A DNA stretch of 64,000 nt from Lanius collurio (Eukaryota > Chordata > Aves > Passeriformes > Laniidae), in assembly GCA_020086605.1 (NCBI GenBank), contig JACBWW010000003.1, forward strand, positions 55,468,625 to 55,532,624, written 5' to 3'. The notes under the pieces were generated by a model. The model saw nothing but the letters and a program-made list of their open reading frames with translations, had not been told where the DNA came from and made no database searches. Every line of letters begins with the position of its first letter. The first letter of the stretch is position 1. This document shows, piece by piece, positions 37,349-49,400 of the stretch. The position numbers were made by a program, and so were the translations under genes.

Positions 37349-37750
37349 GGCGACGGCACGGAGCGGGACCAACACGGGCACTGGGAGAAGCGGCGGCGAC
37401 TGGAGCGGTGTGGGGCAGATCGGGGCAGTACCCGGAGCGGGGCCGAGCAGACGAGGGCAGTCACCGCAGCAGTGGTTAGAGCAGTGCGGTGGCGACGGGC
37501 GCCGCTCCGCGCTATTTATGCGGCGGCGGCAGGCTCGTGTTGCCGGAAGCGACGGCCGGCCCCGCCCCCCGCCGCACGTGGCCGTGTTTATCGGGGCGGG
37601 CCCCGCCCACGGGGCGGAGGGGGCGGGGCCAGGGGCGCTGCGCGTGCCCGGTTGAGCGCGCGCCCGAGCCCCGCGCGCGTGCGGAGTTGGTGGGGTGCGC
37701 GTGACCGCCTTCGCACCGTCAGCGGCGGTGCAGGAACGTACCAGTGATGT
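36840..37750 (-). promoter_or_regulatory. FBXO32: FBXO32 CpG-island promoter
   Basis: This interval is very GC-rich with dense CpG, in contrast to its AT-rich flanks, and spans exon 1. On the - strand a TATA-like GCATAAATAG lies at 37,521-37,512, which would place transcription start near 37,485-37,492 and give a 5' UTR of about 140 bases. Just upstream are a forkhead-type ATAAACA core (37,591-37,585), a palindromic CACGTG E-box (37,575-37,580) and several GC boxes between 37,593 and 37,630. FOXO factors are established inducers of FBXO32 in atrophying muscle. That these particular sites are used is inference. Confidence 0.7.
37233..37348 (-). CDS. FBXO32: FBXO32 coding exon 1
   Basis: The exon gives residues 1-38 plus two bases of codon 39, starting [10 protein letters not shown], in a CpG-rich context. 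The start is chosen by similarity to FBXO32 and its good Kozak context, with GCC directly before ATG and G at -3. The donor reads AGCAG/GTACC. The frame is also open upstream to an ATG at 37,759, but that lies above the TATA-like element and is not expected to be translated. Confidence 0.95.
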
Positions 37751-39676
37751 TTTGTGCATATCGCAGTGCCATAACAGCTACCGCATTCGAGTTACTGGTA
37801 CAAACGGTATATTTTTGCTGGCATGTTTTCATAGGCTTATCAATATGTTTTAGGTATTTGTGTTGCAATATTGTATAGTATAATAGTATATAACAGTGTA
37901 ATATGTAATATATGTACTGCAAAGTTATCTTTATAGAAACACATGGAATCGAAATCCTGCCCTGCAAAGTGGGTTAAGCCAGGCAGATCTATGTCACTGA
38001 AAATACCGTCATGCTTTTAATGAGGATCACTCCGCAGCTCTGAAGGGCTGTTGGGTTCGATCTGCAGAAGTGGATGAAGGGAGAAAGAAGGGCTAGGGAA
38101 GGCAGACACAGGATTTCTCCTGCCTCTTTTAAAAGCCACCAATTTAGAACCTTGTGAAAACATACAGAATAGATATAATGTTACATATTGGTTCTACGCA
38201 GAGAACACTATATAAAAATATTAAATATGGAATGTTTTCTACATGTATGCTTTATATGTATGTATTTTATACTTCTGTAATGTTTCGGGTATGTATAACA
38301 TTTTATGTTTTATATATTCGTGTGGGTTTACATGCAGTATGGCTTTACATTCAGCGCCATTTATTTTCATATTTTGTAAATAAATATGTATGACTGAAAG
38401 CTATTTAAATATATGTAAGGCTGTATTATATATGAAATATAAATGCTGTTTACACATAGTTTATTTGGCACTTTTTAGTAAAACTGTTATTTACTGAACA
38501 TTAAAAACACAGGGGTTTTTGCATCCAAGTCCAAGCTGAGGGAGTACCTTCCCAGCTAAGAATGTGCTATGCCACATTTTGTAAATATAGGACATTTTGT
38601 ATTGGGATTATGACGTATTTGCCCTGTGCTATGGTGTATGTATCTTGATGCATGTATTTTGGTTTTGCCAAGTCAGTGTTACACGGGGACACTGTGTGTG
38701 GGGTGTTCCCGGGTGTCTGAGAACAGCTCCAGTCCCGCGGGAAGGGGTGGGTGGCTGTCAGGACAGGCAGCCACCGGCATCTCCTGGCCTGTGTTTGGGG
38801 GCTGAGGGCTGAAGGGACGTGGTGACCGAGGCCGGGGGGATAAACTATCCTAATCCCGTCATCTTGCAGCCGTTCCGTCTGTGCTGCCGCCGCCGCGGGG
38901 CTTTCAGCAACATCTGCTGCTCGCAAGCGACCGTGTTACGCATTTACCCTCAAAAACCAAAAAAATCCCTAATAAAAACAAGCCCTGGAGGTGTGGGGAA
39001 GGCTGCAGGTGCAGTTGCAGCGCTTCTGGGGCTGAAGGCAGCGAGGGGGAGCTCTGTAGACAGGAGAGTTCCCTGGGGCATCTACTGATGCTGGAAGCTT
39101 CACTCCAGGAGTGCTGGCTGCCCCTGGCCACCCCATCTCCACGTCCTGCTGTGGCTCACCTGAGTGGGTGTTAAAAAAGGTCAGTGGGAGGAAGAGTGGA
39201 AATCCAGCAGCTAAAAGCAGCCGTATCTGAAGGGTTCTTGCACCCCCCTGGTACAGAAAGTGCTTGAGAGCAGTGGTGAGGCATAGTGCCTATGGAAGTT
39301 AAAATCCAGATATGAGAGCCCTGGGGCTGAGGTCTCTTCCTTCTGCCCACCTAATCCACCCCTACAGAGAGGTGGTGTCACTTTCCCTTTCAGGCAGTGC
39401 CAGCTATTTCTCGAGTGTCAGGAGATACTATTTGAGCTGCAAGAGTGCTTTGAGCTGCAAAACCATCTTTGGCTTTTTTCTTCTGCAATTTAAATGCCCT
39501 AAGCATCTTTTGACAGCATCACTGCAGGTGACACCACCCTCCACACATCAGGAGACTCCAGAGGGGACCAGGTCTGCAGCAGTGGAGCTGCTTGGGATGA
39601 GTTCATTCAGGGACCACCCCGTGTGTCCCTGAATGGCTGGGGTCACCTGTCACCATGTCAGGCCCTGCAGCATGGG
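37751..39676. other. AT-rich sequence upstream of FBXO32
   Basis: The CpG island gives way abruptly to strongly AT-rich DNA at about 37,800-38,480 with many TATA/ATAT runs. There is one TGTTTAC core at 38,447-38,453. The first copy of a locally duplicated sequence lies at 37,960-38,140. No coding sequence is supported. Confidence 0.6.
37960..38140 (+). repeat. local duplicate, copy 1 (uninterrupted)
   Basis: This copy shares ordered blocks with 39,663-39,676 plus 40,274-40,465. The blocks are CCCTGC..TGGG, AGCCAGGCA, ATGTCA.TGAAAATACC, CTCTGAAG, GTTGGGT, GCTAGGGAAGGCAGA and TCTTTTAAAAGCCA. It has no LTR inserted, so it represents the empty-site form. Whether this is a local duplication or two copies of a dispersed family cannot be told from one window. 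Confidence 0.75.
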
Positions 39677-40465
39677 TGTGCTGGTTTTGGCTGGGGTAAT
39701 TTCCTTCACAGTGGCTGGTCTGGGGCTGTGTTTTGGATTTGTGCTGAACACAGGGTTGATAATAAAGAGATGTTTTTGTTATTGCTGAGCAGGGCTTACA
39801 CAGAGTTAAGGCCATTTCTGCTTTTCATATGGCCACATTGGTGAGGAAGGTGGGGGTGCAAGGGAGGTTGGGAGGAGACACAGCCAGGACAGGTGACCCA
39901 AACTGACCAAAGGGATATTCCAGACCATGTGACATCATGCTCAATAAATAAAGTGGGGGGAAGAAGGAGGAAGGGGAGAAGGTTTGGAGTGATGGTGTTT
40001 GTTTTCTCAAGTAACTGTTCTGCATAATGGAAATACGTTCCTGGCTCTCCTGGAGATGGCTGAACACCTGGCTACCTATTGGAAATACTGAATTAATTCT
40101 TTGTTTTACTTTGCTTGTGTGAATGGCTTTTGTTTTCCCTATTAAGCTGTCTCTATCTCAACCCACAAGTTTTCTGGCTTTTACCCTTCAAATCCTCTCC
40201 CTGATCCTGCTGGTGGGGGAGTGACTGAACAGCTGCCTGGGGCTTGGTTGCTGGATGAGGTAAAACCATGACAGTGGGTTCAGCCAGGCAAATCCATGTC
40301 ATTGAAAATACCATGTCATTGTCACTGAAAATACTCTTTATTAAAAATGTGTATTCCTTGGCAACTCTGAAGCACGGTTGGGTCTGTAGAAGGGAATGAA
40401 GAGAGAAATGAGTGCTAGGGAAGGCAGATGCAGAGTTTCACTTCTCCCATCTCTTTTAAAAGCCA
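39663..40465 (+). repeat. local duplicate, copy 2 (split by a solo LTR)
   Basis: This is the second copy of the sequence at 37,960-38,140. Its left 14 bases (39,663-39,676) and right part (40,274-40,465) are separated by a 597-base LTR. Just after the LTR it carries an extra small internal repeat in which ATGTCATTG recurs. Confidence 0.7.
39677..40273 (+). mobile_element. solo LTR of an avian endogenous retrovirus (ERVL-like)
   Basis: A 597-base element begins TGTGCTGGTTTTGGCTGGGG and ends AAAACCATGACA, with TG...CA termini. It is flanked by a 5-base target-site duplication, ATGGG at 39,672-39,676 and GTGGG at 40,274-40,278. It contains the AATAAATAAA poly(A) region near 39,944 and the late TATCTCAACCCAC block I recall from a common bird LTR. 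Five-base duplications are typical of class III (ERVL-type) elements. No gag, pol or env sequence adjoins it, so it is a solo LTR left by recombination. It is non-coding and the orientation follows the poly(A) signal. Confidence 0.85.
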
Positions 40466-43400
40466 TTGTGATCTGTCATGATAACCCACAAACACCATCA
40501 GCCCTTGTGAGCAGCCAGGGAGCTGCCAGTGGGCTGCAACAGGAGGTTGACTGCTAACTAAAAGTGCTGTGTCAGACCATGAGCCAGTGAGAGCCATGGG
40601 TTCAACAGAGCAGGTGGTGTGTTAAAACCTTTGGAGATTTTAACATGCTGTGGCAGGAAAGCTGTCACCACTGGCACTGTAGTGCAGCCTGAATCAACAG
40701 TAAAAAATTATATGACTGAAAAAAAAACCAACAAAAAACCCCAAAGTGAAGCTCACTGTGCAGAGATGAAGGTGCAGAGCCAGGGCTGGCCAGGCTGGAC
40801 CCACTGTAGGTATTGACATTGTAGAAATGGTGGCATGGAGAGAAATTTGAGATACTGCTCCAGACCATAGACCCTTTTCCTGCAGGCCAAAATATATCTT
40901 CTCATGGCTGAGCTGCTCTGCTCCTCCTCCTCCTGCTGGGCACAGTAGCAATGGTCTGCAAGGGGCAGGTCATGGAGGGGCTGCTTTCTTGAGGGCCTTT
41001 CTGACAGCATGCTTCCACGCTGGTATATTGCAGGGCAGCAGCTTCCTTTATTTACTTAGGCCTTTACTTAGCAGGTACCACAGGTGCTCAAGATCTGCCC
41101 TCAGTCCTCCACAGACCATTGGTATGCAGAGGTTAGCAAGCAGGGACAAATCCATGTGGCATGCCTGGGAAGGTGCAGGGATTTGTAAAGGAACTGGTGG
41201 AGGCATTGGCATCTGTTTTGCCCAAAGCTGGTACATCTGTAACTGATCATGGCTCTGTGTTTACAGCCCTGGGGATTGGCAGCAGAGAGCTTCAAAGAGG
41301 CACATTTAGCTGTGAAAGGAGAACATCTTCCCCCACAACAGTGTGGTGGCTTGTGTGGGCCCCTTGCTGCAGCATGTCCATCACAGCTGGCAACTGTGGA
41401 AGCCAACTGCATGAGCTGCCCACTGTGCATGTGTGTGTGCAGACACCAAGTGTTGCACAGATACCAAAGCAGCTCCTTATGCCCTCCTGGATTCCAGCAC
41501 ACAACTCACCTTCCCCACCTTGAACTCCTTCAAGGCTGGGCTCCTCATGCCAAGGAATGAGTTTTAACTCAGGGTACATGGAATGGCTCAGGGTGGCTCT
41601 GTCATTGCCCAGTGCTGGTTGGAGCCAGGGGGAATTCACCACACAACAGTTTCAAAAAAAAACCCCCAAACCCTGTAATTTTTGGTACAAGCTGGTACAG
41701 GATGACATTGCAAAGTGGCCACAGTTTGCACCTGGGAGTGGACACAGTCCTGGTGCTGCCACTCTGCATGGAGGGAAGGTGAGGACTTTATTCCAGCAGT
41801 ATCTCAACTTCAACTTTTGTAGACTCATAGTCAGCCCATACAGATACCATAGCTCAAAGCCAACCACAGAAATCAGCTCTGGTTGCAAAAATGGTAACTG
41901 AGGCTAGGGACAAAGGGTGCTGCACTGGGCAGTGCAGAACAAAACCTGGAAGCACTGGTTTGTAGAAGGGCCATGGGTGATGTGACCTCTGTGGGTTCCC
42001 ACAGGTAAGTGGACATTGGTAGAATTATTGATGTGGTCATTGCATTATCAATGTATGCATTTCCCATATGAGAATAAAGACAGAAACACTCTTTCAGAGC
42101 AAACTCTGGGCAGCAAACCCTCATTTGCCACATCTTAAAGGATCCTGCCCATGCAGGACTCAGGCCATCCCAGATGTGCTCCCCACCATCTGATGCTGAG
42201 AGGTAGGGAACCCATATTTGGCTTTGGCAGCCTGTGCTCTCGAACCTCAGAAGCAAACATATTCCTCTTACCTAAAAAATGATCCAGCTGACAGATACTT
42301 CATTAGAGAGACAGATCTGGTTGCCTCCATGCCCTTGTCATTCCCAGCTAGGCATGCTTTAGTGTGCTAGCTGCTTTAGTGTGCTGTGGCTCACGCTGCT
42401 GCAGGAGGTTTTGCCATTTGGGATAGCCATGCAGTGATGATGAACAGCATCTAACCTTGAGGACAGTGAGTCATGGTATGGCCCAAGCTTTATTTTATGA
42501 CACCTCTGTTCCCTTAAGGTAGCAACTCACTGACTGAGAGCGAATACCAGAAATAAGCTTGGCTCGCTGGCCTGTGTGCTCCAGGGATGCTTTGTGGGGG
42601 CTAGTTTTACCCTGGGACTCTCTGGATGCTCAGAGGTGTCCTATGAAGCCTTATCTTTCAAAAAATTCTGTTGCTCTACTCTGGATCAGGCCTTCCTTTG
42701 TCCTTGGGCATGGCAGGGGACCCTCATGCCCCTGCCCAACAGCCTCCTTGAGACTACCTGGTAAATCTGGGTCCCTTGAGGCACCCAACAGTGAATCCCT
42801 TTAGGATCCTTCCAGGAGAGGGATGCCATACAGACACCAATGGCATAAATGCCTCTCACCACGGAATCTTGAGCTGAGCATTACCCAAGCCTGGGCTGAG
42901 CACGGGTCTAACAGCAGCAGTGGCACCCGTTGATGTCTGCTGTTCTCCTCATCTTCAAAGCATTAGCTGGTGGGAATTAATCCTCATACCAGGCAGGCAA
43001 GTCTCATGACTCTCGCTCCACAGAGAGGCAGAATAAATGATGTGATGAAGGGTGAATCAGGTCACGGCTGCGATGAAATCACTGCAGTTCCTGCCTGCCC
43101 GTCCCGTGACCATTAGACCTTATGTCCTCATCAAAGGAGGTAGCTGGCATGCAAGGATGTGCAGAAGCCAGCCTCTCCTCTCCAGGCAAGCCGTGCAGCC
43201 CACAGGGTGGTGCTGGGCCATGACTCACCTTTGAAAGCAGGTTCCAGTGTCACATGAGGTCAAGCAGTCACTGGGTACATCCTCCAGTGACTCACTCCCA
43301 GGGTCTGGCAGTGACACCCAGTAAAGGATGCTGTAAGGCTGGGGGAGACAGCTCTGGGCAAGGTCACAATGCCAAACTTTTTCTTTGTTGACTTTGAAGG

Positions 43401-46400
43401 TCTGAATTTAAAATTTTAACCATCTGGATGGGATCTTGGCTACTGATGTTGGGGTGAGAGGGCCATTTATGTTAATCACCAGTGTGGACTTAAGCCACGA
43501 CACTGGCCCCAAGGGCAGCCAGCTGCTGCTGTACCTTGGGTGAGTTTCCTGATCTCTGGGGGGAGAAGCCTGCTTCACACTGAAATGGGAGCAGTGCTGA
43601 GCAGCAGCCTCTTGGGACCCAGAGGGAGAGGAATAATTTCCTGGGCAAATACCTGCAAGTGGGTTTGGTGTGAAAATAAAAAAGTATTTAGGGTAAGTAA
43701 AAACCTTGATTCACAGAAACGTACTAGTAAACACGAGGTGATGTGCTTAGAACAGACAACAGAGAGGAGAAAGCCACAATAGTACTGGCAGTTCCCCATG
43801 CACAAAAGACAAACAATGGGGTGTTGTCTGTGAGCCAACTTCCACGTTTGTCACATGCAATGGGGCAGCCCATCCTCCCTCTTCCCTGCACTGTAGGTAG
43901 ATCTAAAGGAGGCAGGAGGCAGGAGGCTGTCAGTAAATTCATGTCAGCAAACCAGCTGAGAAGAGGAGCAGCCCGAAGGACTTGTATCTTGTCAAATTGG
44001 CAGTATATCTAGGAATTATTTCCTGCTTAGAGTAAACTGTGCCCAGTGTAGCTGACAACAGGCTTTGGGAATGATTCCATAGAAAATATATATTTTCCAT
44101 GTGAAAGGCTGTCTCCACCCCCTGCCCACTGCATTAAGCTCAGGATTTTGCAGTCAGGGGCTGTTAGTACTGGACATTCAGTTCCACAATGCAGAAGATA
44201 CGGAGTACAGAGCTACAGTGGGCAAGAGGCCAGCAGCATCTGAACCGGCTGTGGCAACAGTCCTGCAGGATGCAGGTTTCTCTGTGGGACAGCAGCAAAC
44301 CAAGCCAAGAGCTGGATCAGCATCAGGGCCTCCCCAAGGTCCACAGCAGTGTGTGTGCTGCACTGCCAGCACTGGGGAAAGTAGAAGGCACTGAAAGGCA
44401 CTAAGCTTGAGGGTATCACACTTGCAATGATCAAGTCAGCAGTGGTGTTGGCTTGGTCTGGCTTTGTAGTGCAGATGATGGCTGATCTAGAATAATCAGT
44501 GACCTCCTGTAATTATCATGGGGACATCAAACAGTGGACATGTTTTTCATCTCTTCTGTCTTCTCTGTGGCAGATCATGGCTGTGGCTCTTACAATAAGT
44601 CTGAAGTTTGTTCTTGGTGCTGCAGTGTTCCTCCACAGTTATCTGTGGCTTTTGTGGCCTCTGTGTAACAAGCATCGCTGCCTGGTTGCCCACAGCCTCA
44701 GGACACTGAATTTGGTGACCCACATTCTCCATTTTTTCCCCTCAACTGCTTGTATTCTCTGGATGCCTGTTGCAGGGAGGTGGTCAATGTCAAGTGATCC
44801 CTTTTGCAGCCTTGTTGCATCTTCATTTTCCTGTCTCTTAAAGTGATTCAGAGCCTTCTGAGGTGGAAAGATGGTGCAATCCAAGGGCAAGCCTGCTACA
44901 GAGGACAGATGTCCCTGGGAGGGAAGGCAGGAGCACAGATGGAGGGAATGGAGTGTGAAATTTCCACCTTTCTGTCCCTCCAGCAGCCTGCAGAAAGCAG
45001 CTGTTTCCATAGTGTGAAGTCATCCCTGGGCAGGGCAGTTTCTGAAGGTGAGAGGTGGCCCCAGGCGAGGTCTGGGAAGGTGCCAGGGCATTACAGCCCT
45101 GCCTATCAGGCATGCTGCCCGCTCCAGGCCTCCATTCAACATGATGAGGGAGAAAATCCAAAGATAACCCCCTGCTGTTGGACCACACAGCACGTCTACC
45201 CTCCCTCATGGGCTCTGAAATGAGCTGTTTCTCTCACGTTGCAAGTGCACATTTTATGGTCATGCTACAGAAAACGGTGTGGCAGAAGCAGCCTGAATTG
45301 CTCCTGGCTGGCTTTGAAGGTGCCCCTTAGCTGACCCTCTTGTCCCTTACATGTTTCTAACCTGGAACTACCTGTTTTACAGAAGAGCTCATTTTTCCAT
45401 GTGTGAGGAAATCCTCTCCCACACCAGCAGGTGCTTTCCGTGATGCTTTCCATGAAAGCCAGAGCTTGACTGCTCAGTCTTAATGAAGACCCCACAGGAG
45501 TTTCTCTGGATGCTCACCTCCATTTCTGCAGGAAGTTCCAGCCTGGGTTGCTCTACATTTTGCTGGTAGTGTCAGTGGGGCACAGTGAGCATCCCTGCCT
45601 GACAGAGGAGTTCAGTATAAAGCTGTTCTGTGGTGGCTGGATCGCATGGGTGGCCACAGGAGCTTCTTGCAAGGGGCAGCAGGGTGATTTGCTGTGTAAA
45701 TACCCCTGTGGAGAGAGGAGTGTGGTTATTAGAGAGTTCCGATCCTCCACCCTGTTGGTAGGATACACAACTTTTCCTAAACACAGCCTGTCCAGCTGCA
45801 TTCCTGAAGCACACATTCCTTGCCAGTGTAGCTCACCCAGAGTGTGTCCAGGAATAGCACTGCAGCTTTGTGTGGGACCTCTCTCAAATACATCTTTAAT
45901 TGAATAGGGCCACTTGCCCATGTGCTTGAACTCAGACCAGGACCAGTATTGTAATCACTGGTCTTGCTGTTTTCTACCCAAGGCCATCTATTCTTTATCC
46001 CTCACATCTATGACTTACAAGCACCACCACTCTTTCAGCTTTGTTTTCTGTATCACTGCCTTCTTTTGGGCTGCCCCTTGGGGCAGCATGGGTGCCAGTG
46101 ACTAGGGACACTGGTGGAGTCACCTTCTTGAGTTGATATAGTTAAGGCTTGTTGTTGTGCAGCTGAAGGTACTAATTTCTGTCTCTAAATCCACATAGCT
46201 GAGATTCAGCTGGCTACTCATAGCCACAAAGAATGCTTTTCTGGAAGGAGAGCTTGCTGGCTTTCTGATTTTTATCGTAAGCCTTGTGATAGCTGGCTTT
46301 CTCTTGACAGCACCGATATCTGGAGCATAGTTTTGGGGTGAGAAGCTCAGCTTTCAGTTTAAATCCAGAATGCACATTTGGAGCCCTGACAGTTGCAGAG

Positions 46401-49400
46401 AAGATACAAAGTAATTTCCAAGCATGCTCCCATGACTCAGAAAATTCAAATACCCTGTGTTTTGGTTAAGAAGACAATCAAGAAAGAATATTATGTTTTT
46501 TAAGGCTACATAGTGGTCCTTGAGTACTTGGCACTGGCAATCTCAGGGAAAGATGCCAGTGTATCAGGCCTTTTTGTTATGGAGAAACTCATGCATAATT
46601 TTGAGAATTAAGACTGCAGGGATTTAGGTGTCCTGGAAGAGGTGACAGATTCTTCCCTTCTCTACTAGGCCATACTTAGAAGGGCACAGCTGCTCAGTGG
46701 GCCACCTCTCATGCCCAGGACCTCTTAGAGGAGCAGGTAGGAGACCTCACAGTAGGCTGGCTCCTTTCCCTTGCTCTGCCTATCACTGCCCACAGGCAAT
46801 CTCAATGCCAGCACTCTTAATTGGAATACATACAAGTAAGATATTTTAATAACACTTTTCTTTTTTTATGAACAATTGCATGAAAACTGAACTTTTCTTA
46901 TCAGACCTCCAGCTGAAGGCCCATTACACATCTGAGTTTTCCCCTTCCAGTAGGCCCTGAAGACATAACTTACGGTCTTTGGCTTCATCTCTCAGACTTG
47001 GTATTATTCCAGTAGAGGCAAAGACTTTATGGCTCAGCAGCAACAGTTTTAAATACTTATTTTGTTCTTCTTTGTGCTGTGTGCAGACTTAACTGTAGTG
47101 GTCAACCCTTGCTTTTAACTTCCCGTTCAGTGCCTTGTGATGTTTACATGGTGTGTAGTTATTCTGCAAGCGTCAGACAAACAGAAATAAAAATCAGTGT
47201 TGGTTTGCTTTGAAATAGTAACCCTTGGAGTCCACAGCCATTCACTCCTTGTAACCTTTAACTCTTGCAAGAAGAAGTGACTTTACAAAAGAAATAAATA
47301 GAGTATCAACTTAGGATTCCCACATGTTTTCACATGAAAGCATTAAAAATCTAAACGCAGCATGAGAATGAAGCAATAAAGCATCTGGACTTTCTTGGCC
47401 AGGCATGGAGTTGAGCATGCCTGATTTTTCCAGGAAGCAAGTGGATTTGCAGAGGAAAGTGCCAAGTAGTCACAGCAGCATCACTGTTATTACAAGGATG
47501 GGTTTTTCAGCACACACTGTGCTGAAATGATGATGGGTGCTACTGCATTTTTGAGAGCTCTTCATTTTTCTGCAAGCAATGGGAACCCAGCTCCTAGAAG
47601 ACTCCTAGAAAAGGGGAGGCAGCCCAGAGATAGCCCAAGAGAGATTCTCTGCAAGATTTTTTTCTTCAGGCCAGAGCTGGTAGCTGCAAAGAAAGGGCAC
47701 AACACTGATACGTGCAACAGGAGGAATGAATTCAGAATAAGTATTTATTTGGCTGCAAAATCTTTTCCAAGATTAAGCTGAGAAAGAGGCAGTCTTCTCC
47801 CTGTAAAATAGAAGGAAGATCTAAGTAATAACAGATCTGTCTTTATAAATACATATCTAGTGGCTTGTTTTTTAAATTTGAAAACATCATTAAAACGGCA
47901 GGAAATAAAAAAGACCTGCTGCTTTGGGAATCTTCCCATTCAGAAGACAACTTCTCTCTCTTACTAGAATTATACAGCTTCATGCTGAGTTGCTCATCTC
48001 AACACTTCAATGATGGGAAGAAGCATTTTTTAAAGAGTTTCACAGATTCCTTTCAAAAACCTCGAGGAACAAGCTGTGATAATACTTCAAGGTCACAAAA
48101 GCCCCCTTTATATTCTGCAGGTGTTCACATAGGATGGGGTTGATGGAAAAAACTATTAATCCTAGCCATAATGAAATTGTGCTACAGGACTGCAGGACTC
48201 TGAATAAATCAGCAAACTCAGCAGATTCATAATTCAGAAGTCCAAACAGGCCACCTGCATAGCTGGAACATTGATTGTGGTTTTTTATTGGCAAGAGCTG
48301 CTGCACACTAAGAGCCTCTGAGCTCTGCAGAAGCAGTTAGGTGCTCTACCCAGCCATTGCAAATCAATCCTAAAGGGAAAAATGTTACCTGTCATTCTTC
48401 CTTGGCTCATGGTTAAGATATGTGAGCTGCCACATTACAATTAAAGGCCGATTGAGGAGAAAATTTTGTTCCTCTGACCCAAAATGTATCACCTGGCCCA
48501 GGAGAGGACTTTTCTTCTGTTTTATGATAGCCAAGATGCAAAATTGCCTGGCTTTAACAAGTCCCTGGGCACAAGGAGAGCTGGAGGCTCTATGCATCTT
48601 GTGTGCACCAGCTGCATAGTGCTGGAGTAGGCCTCCCACTCGGTCAGATTACCTTGGTTCAACTGGAGTCAGAAGTCTGCTTTTACCACACTTATCCTGA
48701 CTCAGCTCACAGGCAAGAAATTCTTAAATTTCAGTAATTAACTTCAAGAACAAATTTATCAACTGAGTCTGTCCCGGCCTGTTCTTTAGGTTATGGGTTC
48801 CTGGGAGCAGGAGTTGCTTTTTTTCAGAGCTATATTATCTAATGTGATTTCTCACTCATTTTGCATCAAAAAAAGGTGAGTCCTTGTAAGTTTGCTTTTA
48901 ATTTTAAGGTTCTCCTACTCTAGCTCACCAGGCATTTGCCCAGGCCGGGTGGGACACAGTATCTGTATCCATCTGAGAGTGCAAAACAGTGTCATCTTCT
49001 GCTGCCAGAACAGCTAATTTGGCATCTGCAGCTGCTGTTGGCATCTTTCCCACTGGTATCACTGCAGCAGGTTTTGATCTTAAATTTGTAGTGTGTGTCC
49101 CTTAAGAGTACTCTAGCTTGAAACTCTGTGGTGGTTCAAATGAGGCTTTTTGCTGATGGCTGCAGTCCCCTTCCACCAACCCAGCTGCCTGTAGGCAGAG
49201 ATGGTCAAGAAAAAAGATTTCCAGAAGATATTGTGCTATGTATTGGAGGGTGCTGAGCACTGTGCAGTGTATGCTGATTTTTAAAGCGTGGCCATTGTAA
49301 GTTCACCAACTGGACCACAGGGAGGGGAAACGCTTCTGGATCCAAGTCTAATGATCAGCTATTCCATTGAACATGAAACTAATGTAATTGCTTACAGCAT

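Noticed and set aside
37239..37655. 138-codon + strand frame opposite FBXO32 exon 1
   Set aside because: It is the antisense shadow of a CpG-rich exon and promoter, with no similarity to a known protein.
41101..41560. Overlapping 100-133-codon frames on both strands as remains of a retroviral or other gene
   Set aside because: No gag, pol or env motif could be read, and the nearby LTR is solo with clean target-site duplications, so these frames are not part of it.
44499..44846. Hydrophobic 115-codon + strand frame as a transporter exon
   Set aside because: It shows a membrane-like stretch only. No transporter signature motif or matching exons were found around it.
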